Source: Victivallis vadensis (lineage in GTDB: Bacteria > Verrucomicrobiota > Lentisphaeria > Victivallales > Victivallaceae). From it: a stretch of 64,000 bases of DNA. The stretch covers positions 62,001 to 126,000 of the forward strand of contig NZ_QEKH01000008.1 of NCBI RefSeq assembly GCF_003096415.1. The letters are read 5' to 3'. Under the pieces are notes generated by a model that worked only from the letters and a program-made list of their open reading frames with translations, ran no database searches and had not been told where the DNA came from. Positions 24,882 to 32,951 of the stretch are shown here, in pieces (the stretch's first letter is position 1; each line of letters opens with the position of its first letter). The position numbers were made by a program, and so were the translations under genes.

Positions 24882-26174
24882 ATGAAAAAGCTCGAAGCTC
24901 ATCTGGAATGCGTCCGCTGTCATAAGACCTACGACCTCTCCAAGGTGCGGTACAACTGTGACTGCGGCGGCATTCTCGACCTCGTCCGCGACCTCTCGGA
25001 GGTCGACGGCGGCGAACTCAAGGCCCTGTGGGACTCCCGCTGGGGCCTGAAGCGCGGCGCGACCAGTTCGGGCGTCTGGCGCTATAAAGAGCTTATTTTC
25101 GACCTGCCTGACGATCAGATCGTAACCCGGCAGGAGGGCAACACCCGCCTCTACGACGCGGGCAAGGCGGGCGTCTACGCCGGGCTCAGGCACTTCCAGC
25201 TCAAGCATGAGGGCGAAAACCCCACCGGCAGCTTCAAGGATCGCGGCATGACCTGCGGCACCACCGCCGCCAGATTCTACGGAGCGAAAACCGTCGCCTG
25301 CGCCAGCACCGGCAACACCAGTGCATCGATGGCCAGCTACGCGGCGGTTTCCGGACTCAGTTCGGTGATCTTCATCCCCGAAGGCAAGATCGCGTACGGC
25401 AAGCTCGCCCAGGCGCTCGCCTTCGGCGGCAAAACGCTGCAGATCCGCGGCAACTTCGACGATGCGATGGCGCTGGTCCAGCAGGTCTGCCACGAATTGA
25501 ACATCTATTTGCTCAACTCGATCAACCCGTTCCGGATCGAAGGGCAGAAGGCGATCGGCTTTGAAGTGCTCCAGCAGCTCGACTGGCAGGTGCCGGACTG
25601 GTTCGTGATTCCGGGAGGCAACCTCGGCAACAACACCGCGCTCTCCAAGGGCATGAAGGAGCTGTACGACCTCGGCATCATCGACAAGATTCCGCGTATC
25701 GCGGTGATTCAGGCCGCCGGTTCCGCCCCGCTCTACAAGATGTGGAAGAACCATACCCCCTACGAAGCGGTCAAAAACCCCGAAACCATCGCGACAGCGA
25801 TCAAGATCGGCAACCCGGTTTCGTGGGAAAAGTCCCTGCGTGGCCTCGAATGGTGCAACGGCGTGGTCGAATCCGTGACCGAGCAGGAGATCATGGACGC
25901 GAAAGCGATGGTCGATGCGGCCGGAATCGGCGCGGAACCGGCGAGCTGCTGCTCGGTAGCCGGAGCGAAAAAGCTGGTCGACGCCGGTGTGATCGATCCC
26001 GAAGCGCACGTGGTCGGCATCTTGACCGGCAATGTGCTGAAGGACCCGGATGCGGTGATCGGCTATCACAAGGATGAGCTTTTCGACCACTACGGCATCC
26101 GCGGCACCTACGCGAACAAGCCGCAGGTGATCGACGCAACCGTCGACGCTGTAAAAGCGGCGCTCGGCCGCTGA
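24882..26174 (+). CDS. thrC: Threonine synthase
   Basis: A PLP enzyme of 430 residues that converts O-phosphohomoserine to threonine. The N-terminus has a zinc-ribbon-like cysteine set (ECVRCHKTYD and YNCDCGG), the PLP-lysine motif is ENPTGSFKDRGM, and the phosphate-binding Gly-rich turn is VIPGGNLGNNTALSKG. CASTGNTSASMASYAA is the family's SxGNTxAS. ATG 24882 is chosen over TTG 24870, which lies one base behind a purine-rich stretch. It is divergent from panD across a 217-base gap rich in A/T with no clear operator. A long hairpin follows the stop. Confidence 0.95.
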   Translation: MKKLEAHLECVRCHKTYDLSKVRYNCDCGGILDLVRDLSEVDGGELKALWDSRWGLKRGATSSGVWRYKELIFDLPDDQIVTRQEGNTRLYDAGKAGVYAGLRHFQLKHEGENPTGSFKDRGMTCGTTAARFYGAKTVACASTGNTSASMASYAAVSGLSSVIFIPEGKIAYGKLAQALAFGGKTLQIRGNFDDAMALVQQVCHELNIYLLNSINPFRIEGQKAIGFEVLQQLDWQVPDWFVIPGGNLGNNTALSKGMKELYDLGIIDKIPRIAVIQAAGSAPLYKMWKNHTPYEAVKNPETIATAIKIGNPVSWEKSLRGLEWCNGVVESVTEQEIMDAKAMVDAAGIGAEPASCCSVAGAKKLVDAGVIDPEAHVVGILTGNVLKDPDAVIGYHKDELFDHYGIRGTYANKPQVIDATVDAVKAALGR

Positions 26175-26181
26175 CCCGCCC

Positions 26182-26241
26182 GGATCGGGGATTTCGCTCC
26201 TTTCGAAGCGCCTTGCTCGCCAAAGGCGAAATCCCGGATCC
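26182..26241. terminator. Long inverted repeat behind thrC
   Basis: Sixteen-base arms (26182-26197 and 26226-26241, 15 of 16 pairing) enclose a loop with a small inner hairpin. No clear U-run follows. Part of the left arm (GGGGATTTCGCTCC) recurs near 14105, so this may be a repeat used as a terminator between convergent genes. Confidence 0.55.
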
Positions 26242-26250
26242 CCTTGAAAC

Positions 26251-27438
26251 TCAGATCGATGAAAAGTCGACTTTCGGCGGCAGTTCCAGCAGGTAAACGC
26301 CCCGCCGCCCGTCGTCGATGCTGTCGACCGTCACGAACCGCCCGCTTTGCGACCAGCGCGGATGCAGATCGCAGCGCACATCTCCGGGGGTGCCGGCCGG
26401 CTGCCGGTGGAGAAAGCTCCCCAGCCGGACCAGCTTCCCGGTCGCGGCCTCCACCAGCGCCAGATACTGGCGGCCGTCCGCATCCGGGTAGGTATCGGCC
26501 AGCATCGTCCGGCCGTCCGGAGAAAAGACCAGGTGCCCCATCGGCCCCTGCCCCGCTGAAATCCGTTCAGCCCGCAACGGCAGCTCGCGTTCGTCGAATA
26601 CAAGGTACTCGGAACCTTTTCCGCGCCAGTTGGCGTCGATCAGGATCTCATTCGGCGTGCGTCCCCAGATCTGGTGGGAAATCATCCCGTGCCAGTAGAA
26701 ATCCGGCAGCGGACAGCGCAATTCTCCGCCGTCGAGATTGCTGGTGTACATAAAGGTTTTCCAACGCGGGCGGCGCTCGTCCTGACACTGGCGGAACAGC
26801 CACAGCAGTCTGGTCGAATCGCAGTTGAAGATTGCGTGGTTCAGCCACAGATAGAGTTCGTCCAGCTCATAGCGGCACGGGTGAAGCTCCATCATTCTCC
26901 GGTAGCTGACGATCAGGCGGCTTTCAAAGGTGTCGAGATCGATCAGGGTGATCCCCTCGGAGTCGGGGTCCGGATGGCGTTCGGCGGGCAGGTACGCTTC
27001 GGCATAGCTGTAGCCGCGGCGCGGAATCCGGGCGAAGTTCAGACTGACCGCCCAACGCCCGTCCGGGCTGATCGCGTAGAAGGCGGGAAAAACGGTCCGA
27101 ATCACCCCTCTGCCGAGCTGATAAATCCGGGTCACGACCCGGCCGGCCTCGTCGATATCGTTGTAACAGAAGCAGCCCGGGCGATCTTTCAGCCACAGCG
27201 TCATGCTCCCCTGCTGGTGGCACCATGCGCGGGTGGTCGCAACCGGCGTGAATGTCCCCGGATTTTCCCGGTCGAGCAGCCCGATTTCGGCGGTTTCACC
27301 GGGAAGCGGCAGCCGTTCGCACTGCCCGACTTTGAGTGCAAGGTGATACCGCTCGGAGCCGTCCCACGGGCAGCGGTCGTAGTAACCGAAGAAATAGTGC
27401 CCGTCGTCCGGCGAAAGTTTCGTCCAGTTGAATTGCAT
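26251..27438 (-). CDS. Beta-propeller protein, oligogalacturonate lyase (PL22)-like
   Basis: A 395-residue protein with repeated WD40/TolB-like blades: YAISPDGRWAVSLNFARI, LVFSPDGRTMLADTYPD and DLHPRWSQSGRFVTVDSI. The blade sequences and conserved His residues (ISHQIWG, DLHPRWS) resemble oligogalacturonide lyases of family PL22, which cleave unsaturated uronate disaccharides inside the cell. There is no signal peptide, which fits that idea. It is the last gene of the LacI-pilin-beta-helix set, so a role in finishing the breakdown of a polyuronate is plausible, but a general propeller protein cannot be excluded. Confidence 0.6.
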   Translation of the reverse strand: MQFNWTKLSPDDGHYFFGYYDRCPWDGSERYHLALKVGQCERLPLPGETAEIGLLDRENPGTFTPVATTRAWCHQQGSMTLWLKDRPGCFCYNDIDEAGRVVTRIYQLGRGVIRTVFPAFYAISPDGRWAVSLNFARIPRRGYSYAEAYLPAERHPDPDSEGITLIDLDTFESRLIVSYRRMMELHPCRYELDELYLWLNHAIFNCDSTRLLWLFRQCQDERRPRWKTFMYTSNLDGGELRCPLPDFYWHGMISHQIWGRTPNEILIDANWRGKGSEYLVFDERELPLRAERISAGQGPMGHLVFSPDGRTMLADTYPDADGRQYLALVEAATGKLVRLGSFLHRQPAGTPGDVRCDLHPRWSQSGRFVTVDSIDDGRRGVYLLELPPKVDFSSI

Positions 27439-27468
27439 GATACTCTGTTTTCCTTCTGAAGATTATGT

Positions 27469-27661
27469 TTATTTTCCTGCCGGGACGGCGGAAAGCCGTT
27501 CCTGATACAACCGCCCGCCAAGCCGGCGCGACGCCTCCACCATCGCCGGGTACGGAGTGTCGGTCACATCGCAGAGTCCGGCCCATACCTGCCCGTCCCC
27601 CGGCGTGCCGACGAATATTTCCGTATATGCACCGCAGCACCCTATCCAATGAAATTTTCAT
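27469..27661 (-). pseudogene. Small gene with an apparent +1 frameshift at an A-run
   Basis: ATG 27661 has AAAAGGAG upstream, but its own frame gives an Arg-rich, unlikely peptide. One base later the frame reads KFHWIGCCGAYTEIFVGTPG and goes on to VWAGLCDVTDTPYPAMVEAS before TAA at 27469-27471. Removing one A from the AAAA after ATG would join the start to this frame as a 63-residue protein. The fault may be a mutation, a sequencing or assembly slip, or frameshifting at the run. It lies between a beta-helix gene and the propeller gene on the same strand. No family is recognised. Confidence 0.55.
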
Positions 27662-27704
27662 GTTTCCTGCAGCTCCTTTTATCCCTGACATGAACTTCCA
27701 AACT

Positions 27705-29186
27705 TTACTCTGCAGCAACGAGAACAAGCCCTGCAGGCGTTGCCGTAAAATTTATCAAACGATCATAAATCTTTTTTACGACCGGTGAAAGTTTTCGGGC
27801 ACCATAACCGTTTCCGGAAAAAATTTCCGCTTTTCGCAAACCATCCGGATAAAAATCTTCACAATGTGAACTTACGTCGATCCGGAGTTTCTGCAATATC
27901 GGGCTGCCGATTTTCTCTGCCTTTCCATCGTATATGTAAATGGGGAAAGAAAAACGATTGTCGGAAAACTGAATACGGGGATAAGGAGCAACAGGAAGTT
28001 TCGCAATAGCATTTTTCATGTTAAAGATAATACTTTTTTCCATTGCCGCACAGAAAGCGCTCCAACGCGGTGAAAAATCGGACAGATAACGCGCCTGAGA
28101 AATCGTGCATTGATAAAAATTCACACTCCCGCCGCGTCCGCGCAAAAGCGGTAATTCCCTGTTTCCCTGAATTACACAGTGGATAAAGGTGAGCTGCGAG
28201 GCGTGTTCCTGCACGATAGGCTCATCCGAACTGCCGCCGGAAAGGAAGCAGTTGACGAATCGCGCGGTCGCTTCGTCGTACAGCGAGACGTTGCTCTCGA
28301 ACGCATTGTCGAGAAAAACGCAGTCGACGTACTCCGCGTGTGAATGGTTGACGTTGCAGACATTGCTCGACGCACAGCGGATGGCTCCGCAGCCGATGTA
28401 ACGCATAGAACTGGTCCTGTGACAGGAGAAGCCTTGTCCGCAGTTGTCGTAGGCCAGACAGTTGATATAGCTGCTGTTCTGTGGAGAACCGTCCGCATCG
28501 AAGCCGTCGTTCACGCTGAAGATGCAGTTGAAGTTGCGCACGATCGTATGGCTCGCGTGAATGTAGAATCCGTAATTGGCCGGGAGTTCGATCCGGAGTT
28601 CCTCAAGCCGCTTCCCCGCCGGGAGGTGAAAATAGACCATTTTCTCCGCCTTGTCCCACTGAAACCCGCCCGGCATCTTCAGCAGAGTCTCCCGGTCGCG
28701 GCAGTTCGGCGCGGCCTTGCCGTCGACGAACCAGATGCGCGGCACCTCCAGCCAGTGATTGATCGTTTTGTCGTTTTTGAGCCGGTTGCTCATCGGGTAG
28801 AACGGAAGCGAGTGAAGCATGGTGCCGGGAACTGCGTTCCATGCCTCCGCCGGAACAACCGCCAGCCCGCTGATCGTAGCGCCGTTGCCCTCGACAATCA
28901 GCGGTTTCTCCTGCGTACCTCCCCGGAGCAGCCGGTATCCGTAACTTTTGGAGACATCGGCGCTTTTGTAAGGCATCTGATACGGTTTTCCGGTGTCAGC
29001 CACTTCGATCCGGCCGGAAACCGGAACCTCCCGGCACGCTTTATAGAGGGTCGCGTAGGGGCGTTCGCGGGAGCCGTCCCCGTCGTCACTGCCAATGAGA
29101 TTGTTGACGTAAATGATCTCCGCTCCGGAGAGGAACAGCGGCAGCAGGAGACCCCCGGACAAAAGGGTATGAAAAATCCGTCTCAT
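27705..29186 (-). CDS. Secreted right-handed parallel beta-helix protein
   Basis: A 493-residue exported protein (signal RRIFHTLLSGGLLLPLFLSGA). The body begins with the polysaccharide-lyase-like YVNNLIGSDDGDGSRERPYATLYKA and continues as beta-helix coils with short repeats of hydrophobic and Asn residues (HTIVRNFNCIFSVNDGFDADG, SYINCLAYDNCGQGFSCH, EYVDCVFLDNAFESN). This fold is shared by pectate lyases and several glycosidases; no catalytic set can be named with certainty. Its ATG overlaps the stop of the preceding beta-helix gene (ATGA), so the two are co-translated and probably act on the same polysaccharide. Confidence 0.78.
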   Translation of the reverse strand: MRRIFHTLLSGGLLLPLFLSGAEIIYVNNLIGSDDGDGSRERPYATLYKACREVPVSGRIEVADTGKPYQMPYKSADVSKSYGYRLLRGGTQEKPLIVEGNGATISGLAVVPAEAWNAVPGTMLHSLPFYPMSNRLKNDKTINHWLEVPRIWFVDGKAAPNCRDRETLLKMPGGFQWDKAEKMVYFHLPAGKRLEELRIELPANYGFYIHASHTIVRNFNCIFSVNDGFDADGSPQNSSYINCLAYDNCGQGFSCHRTSSMRYIGCGAIRCASSNVCNVNHSHAEYVDCVFLDNAFESNVSLYDEATARFVNCFLSGGSSDEPIVQEHASQLTFIHCVIQGNRELPLLRGRGGSVNFYQCTISQARYLSDFSPRWSAFCAAMEKSIIFNMKNAIAKLPVAPYPRIQFSDNRFSFPIYIYDGKAEKIGSPILQKLRIDVSSHCEDFYPDGLRKAEIFSGNGYGARKLSPVVKKIYDRLINFTATPAGLVLVAAE

Positions 29187-30904
29187 TTCTGTTCTCCGAC
29201 GTTCCACTCTTTTCCGTCAACGATGTTTTTCCCGGTGACCCCTTCGCTTTCGATCAGCCAGACTGGCTTGAGGCCGCGGAATCCGAACCGGCTGCCGGGA
29301 ACCGTCGCGCCATATGCCGTATTGTTGATGATATTGCCGGAGATGACCGAATCCCGGGCAGCACAGAGGGCGATTCCGGCTCCGGGAGAGTCGCTGATCC
29401 GATTGTTCAGAATAAAGATCCGGGCGTGCCCCCGGGGAATCTTCCGGTAGTCCTTGAGATGGACGAAACTGCAGATAGCGCCGCAGACGTAGGAATCCCC
29501 GCGCGGGATTGAGGCCTTGCCGACATTGCGGATCACGTTGTTACGGATGAAGACGTTCTCCACCCAGCCGGCCTCGTTCCAGTATTCGAACTCCGCCCCG
29601 AGCGAGATTGCCGCATCGGTGACCCGTTCGATGGTGTTGTTCTCAATGACCCCGTCCGGCACCATGATGCGCATGCCGCGGGCCCGGTGGTCGTGAAAAT
29701 AGTTGTCCGCAATCCGGAAGGAACGGCCGTTGGGGAGCGGCTGCAAATAGAAATCGCCGTCCAGCGGCAGAGTGCCGGTATCGAGTCGGATCTCATACGC
29801 AGTGGGAATCCACTGATGTTTCGATTTATACTTCGCCCGGTCGAAGCCGGCGGCCAGTTCCTCCATTGTCGCCTGGTAATCCGATTCCGCGCAGGCGATG
29901 ATTTTGACCTTGCCGACCGGCGCGAAGCCGAGGTCGCGGCGCAGAAGCAGCGCGGTATCCCCCGGCGGGAAGAGCGCGATCATCCGCTCCGACGACGCGG
30001 CGAAGGGGCGGATGATCCGGAAGGCCCCGTTCCCCTTATCCAGCGGAATCAGCCGCATGACCGCTCCCGCGTGAAAGTTGATGGAGTCATCGTTGCTGTT
30101 CCGGATTTCGCATCCGATGATGTGCGGATAGTTTCTGGCGAAGGAGATGTTGAATCCGTCGCCGTTGGTGGAGCGGATGCGGTCGGTTTCCGCTCCTTCC
30201 GGCCGGGGCCCGGGAATCACGCGGCAGCGGAGGATCCGGTCGTCTCCGGCGCTGTAGCGCATGCCGATGGCAAAACAGCCGCTGCCGTGAATAGTGAGGT
30301 TTTCAAACGTATGCCCCCGGCCGCCGACGGTCTGGATGACATTGGCGAAGCGCCGCCCGATGGGAATGCGGTCGCCGATGCGGGGAGAGGCGTTTCCGGA
30401 AAGCCGGACCCGCATTCTGCCGCGACGCGGCGTGATGATCTCCGGTTTCCCGGAAAGACGCCCCAGGTCAGTGCGAAGCGTACCGTCCGGCAGGTAGACT
30501 TCGAGACTCTCGCTGGCAATCAGATCCGGAACCAGATCCGGAAATCCTTTTTCTACCTCGAACTCGATGTCTCTGCCGTCGGCGGAAACGCGGGTGATTC
30601 TCACCTGGGTGAAAATCATCGGATCGAAATCAAGCGTCAAATTGCGCAGAGTGAAGTTGGTGCAGTCCTCAATCTTGAAAATATGATCTTTCCGGCTCAT
30701 CAGCAGCGTGGCGCCGTTGCCGTCGATGGTGACATCCTTCAGACCGGTGATCGTAGTCCGCCGGTCGGCGCGGTAGATCTTCTTCTCCAGTTTGAGATAT
30801 TTTACCTTGCCGGCGAGAACCGGCCGGATTGTTTCGGCCCAGTCCGCACCGGCGAGCAGAAGCGGCGAAAAGCAGACAAGGAGGCGGCAGACAAATTGTT
30901 TCAT
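29183..30904 (-). CDS. Secreted beta-helix protein, GH110-like
   Basis: A 573-residue exported protein (signal KQFVCRLLVCFSPLLLAGA). It starts with an Asn-rich beta-helix (TTITGLKDVTIDGNGATLLM, FTLRNLTLDFDP) and contains TNGDGFNISFARNYPHIIGCEIRNSNDDSINFHAG, whose NDDSINFH resembles the acidic pair of GH110 alpha-galactosidases. A final beta-helix (RIADNYFHDHRARGMRIM, VISGNIINNTAYG) follows. It starts 8 bases behind the pilin stop and overlaps the next gene. Likely a secreted exo-acting glycosidase; the activity is inferred from motif similarity to GH110 only. Confidence 0.68.
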   Translation of the reverse strand: MKQFVCRLLVCFSPLLLAGADWAETIRPVLAGKVKYLKLEKKIYRADRRTTITGLKDVTIDGNGATLLMSRKDHIFKIEDCTNFTLRNLTLDFDPMIFTQVRITRVSADGRDIEFEVEKGFPDLVPDLIASESLEVYLPDGTLRTDLGRLSGKPEIITPRRGRMRVRLSGNASPRIGDRIPIGRRFANVIQTVGGRGHTFENLTIHGSGCFAIGMRYSAGDDRILRCRVIPGPRPEGAETDRIRSTNGDGFNISFARNYPHIIGCEIRNSNDDSINFHAGAVMRLIPLDKGNGAFRIIRPFAASSERMIALFPPGDTALLLRRDLGFAPVGKVKIIACAESDYQATMEELAAGFDRAKYKSKHQWIPTAYEIRLDTGTLPLDGDFYLQPLPNGRSFRIADNYFHDHRARGMRIMVPDGVIENNTIERVTDAAISLGAEFEYWNEAGWVENVFIRNNVIRNVGKASIPRGDSYVCGAICSFVHLKDYRKIPRGHARIFILNNRISDSPGAGIALCAARDSVISGNIINNTAYGATVPGSRFGFRGLKPVWLIESEGVTGKNIVDGKEWNVGEQK

Positions 30905-30912
30905 GATTTTCC

Positions 30913-31692
30913 TCAGTGGTTTTTCGCCACGACGCGCGTGAGCGAACTGGTGTAGTAGACGTCGACGTTCACCTGGGAATCGACCAGTTCCGGGCCGCCC
31001 AAGCTTTCCGCATGGCCATCCACGAAGCCGACCACGCACCGATTGGAGTGCGCCAGCCAGATGCCGGAATAGGGTCTGTCCTGCGCCTTGAGATAATCCG
31101 GAGCCCACTCGTAATACCCTTTCCCGAAGCGGTATTCACCGCCGCTGTCGATCGTGCTGACGGTGTCGGCCAGATAGAAGAATCCGCTTGGATTTTTCAC
31201 CTTGTGGGAAACGATCGTGATCATCAGATTTCCCGCTCCCTGCGCCCAGCAGTTGCCAAATGCGGCGATACGGGAGCAGTCCGCGTTGGCCGAATTGTTC
31301 ATCCAGGCGCCGTAACTGCCCCAGTAGCGCTGCTGCGGAACCGCCATGTCATACTCCACGGGCACGTTGTTGGCGGGACAGGTCATCACCGCCCACGGCA
31401 CATAGGCTTTTCCGAGCAGATTCCGGGCGTCATAGGACATGTTTGTAAGCAGAACATTGAACGGGATGAAACTTGTGCCGATCTGCGTTTTCATCACGAT
31501 GTGGCCGTTGTAGTCGGAGGCATAAGAACTTTCCGCGAGCAGAACCTGCTTCTTGTTGGAGAGGCAGCTAACCGCCTTGGCACGATCCCTGGCCTTGTTC
31601 AGCGCCGGCAGAAGCATCGCCGCCAGAACTGCGATGATCGCTATCACCACCAATAATTCAATCAATGTAAAGTATGTTCCGGTTTGTTTCAT
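30913..31692 (-). CDS. H-x9-DG prepilin-like protein
   Basis: A 259-residue pseudopilin. A short leader MKQTGTY precedes [31 protein letters not shown], the type IV prepilin signal processed by prepilin peptidase. The globular part ends with the H-x9-DG motif [21 protein letters not shown] stands before the ATG. It lies two bases behind the LacI gene and eight bases ahead of a secreted beta-helix gene, so all three are one transcript under the palindromic operators at 32.8 kb. Family function is unsettled; a secretion pseudopilus or surface display are options. Confidence 0.9.
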   Translation of the reverse strand: MKQTGTYFTLIELLVVIAIIAVLAAMLLPALNKARDRAKAVSCLSNKKQVLLAESSYASDYNGHIVMKTQIGTSFIPFNVLLTNMSYDARNLLGKAYVPWAVMTCPANNVPVEYDMAVPQQRYWGSYGAWMNNSANADCSRIAAFGNCWAQGAGNLMITIVSHKVKNPSGFFYLADTVSTIDSGGEYRFGKGYYEWAPDYLKAQDRPYSGIWLAHSNRCVVGFVDGHAESLGGPELVDSQVNVDVYYTSSLTRVVAKNH

Positions 31693-31694
31693 CG

Positions 31695-32729
31695 CTACTT
31701 CCTTTCGTGGGTAGGTTGTGTGCTTTCGCGGGCGAGCAAAGTCGAATGGAATTTCACGGTGCGGCAGGGCGCGTCCGGTTCCCGCAGCCGGGCCAGGGTC
31801 AGGTCCACCAGCGCGCGGCAGATTTCCGGCACCGGCTGCGCCCACACGGTCAGCGGCACCGAATAAAGACGGCAGAGGGCCAGATCGCTGATCGTCGCGA
31901 CCTTCACCTGCCCCGGAATGGACAGCCCGGCGTCGCCGACCGCCCGGCAGCAGCCGAACACCTTGTTGATGTTGTGGACGATCAGGCCGTCAAACGCATC
32001 CGGCTCCTTCTTCAGCCGTTCCAGCACCGCCCGGTAAGCCGCCTCCTGCGAATCCTCGCAAGCCACCGCATTCCGGGAATCCGCCGCCAATCCGGCTTTT
32101 TGCAGCGCGGCCCGGAAAAAATCCGCCCCGGCTCCCGCCCTGCCTTCCTGCAATGCGTCGGCGCAGCCGCCGACCACGCCGATTTTGCGGCAGCCGCGTT
32201 CGATCAGGTGCTCCGCCAGCGCCCGATAGCCCGCGTCGATGTCCAGCAGCACACAGTCGAACACCCCGTCGACCTCCGGAACGTTGCTGCGGAAAATCAG
32301 CGGCAGGCCGTTGCGCCGGATCACTTCATACTGGGCCGCGCACCGTTCGGCGTTGTGGTACATCGCGATCATCGCGTCAACCTCGTGGTGCAGCAGCGCA
32401 TCCAGCGCCGTATTCTCCTTTTCGGGCCGGTTGTGGCAGATGAAGGGACGCAACGCGTAACCCGCCGCGGAGAGTTCGAGATCAAGCGTTTCGATATATT
32501 CGGCATAGACCCCGTCGAACACATTCGGGATCAGCAGCCCCACCGTCCGCGTCACGCCGGAAGCCAGCGAACTGGCGGTGCGGTTCGCGACATAGCCGAG
32601 GCGGAGCGCCGCCTCCCGGATCCGGCTGCGATTCTCCCCGCTGACCCGGTTCGGACGGCCGTTCAACACCCGCGACACCGTGGAAACATCGCAGCCGACA
32701 GCCTTTGCAACATCTTTCAGCGTGGTCAT
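31695..32729 (-). CDS. LacI family transcriptional regulator
   Basis: A 344-residue repressor. The N-terminal helix-turn-helix reads [29 protein letters not shown] with the hinge helix [10 protein letters not shown]; a periplasmic-binding-type sensor follows ([20 protein letters not shown]). ATG 32729 is favoured because the HTH begins right there. It heads a leftward operon with a pilin and beta-helix genes. Its promoter region has a near-consensus promoter and at least two CG-centred palindromes, the usual form of LacI operators, so autoregulation with operon control is likely. Confidence 0.93.
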   Translation of the reverse strand: MTTLKDVAKAVGCDVSTVSRVLNGRPNRVSGENRSRIREAALRLGYVANRTASSLASGVTRTVGLLIPNVFDGVYAEYIETLDLELSAAGYALRPFICHNRPEKENTALDALLHHEVDAMIAMYHNAERCAAQYEVIRRNGLPLIFRSNVPEVDGVFDCVLLDIDAGYRALAEHLIERGCRKIGVVGGCADALQEGRAGAGADFFRAALQKAGLAADSRNAVACEDSQEAAYRAVLERLKKEPDAFDGLIVHNINKVFGCCRAVGDAGLSIPGQVKVATISDLALCRLYSVPLTVWAQPVPEICRALVDLTLARLREPDAPCRTVKFHSTLLARESTQPTHERK

Positions 32730-32754
32730 GACCTCTGTTCCTTGAAAAGTTTCC

Positions 32755-32829
32755 GATGGAACAAACGCTTGTTCCATCTGCTTCAAAAAAATACCGGGTG
32801 GAACCGTCCACCAGAACAAACGTTTGTTC
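32755..32829 (-). promoter_or_regulatory. LacI operators (two strong palindromes and one weaker)
   Basis: GAACAAACGTTTGTTC (32814-32829) is a perfect palindrome 7 bases behind the -10 box. A second, near-perfect site has core GGAACAAACGCTTGTTCC inside 24 bases at 32755-32778. Between them 32797-32812 is a weaker palindrome (GGTGGAACCGTCCACC). The central CG fits LacI-family binding sites. Confidence 0.82.
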
Positions 32830-32836
32830 AATATTA

Positions 32837-32865
32837 ATTATACCAAAACTCAATGCGAATGTCAA
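32837..32865 (-). promoter_or_regulatory. Promoter of the LacI-pilin-beta-helix operon
   Basis: Minus strand: TTGACA (32860-32865), 17-base spacer, TATAAT (32837-32842), with the operators immediately downstream. Confidence 0.85.
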
Positions 32866-32882
32866 GGGTAAAATGAAAAAAG

Positions 32883-32920
32883 AGAGAAAAAGAGGCGGAG
32901 CGCCTGATTCGCTCCGCCTC
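32883..32920 (-). terminator. Terminator of deoR-GH42
   Basis: Eleven-base perfect arms GAGGCGGAGCG/CGCTCCGCCTC around a 7-base loop (32892-32920). On the minus strand a U-rich stretch follows. It ends the GH42 gene ahead of the LacI promoter. Confidence 0.85.
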
Positions 32921-32951
32921 CATCCGCAGCCGCGTGATGCACCTTACGGCA

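Noticed and set aside
27296-27727. 143-codon frame on the minus strand covering the frameshifted small gene
   Set aside because: The translation is Arg/Gly-rich and overlaps the start of the propeller gene; the frame one base away is far more protein-like.
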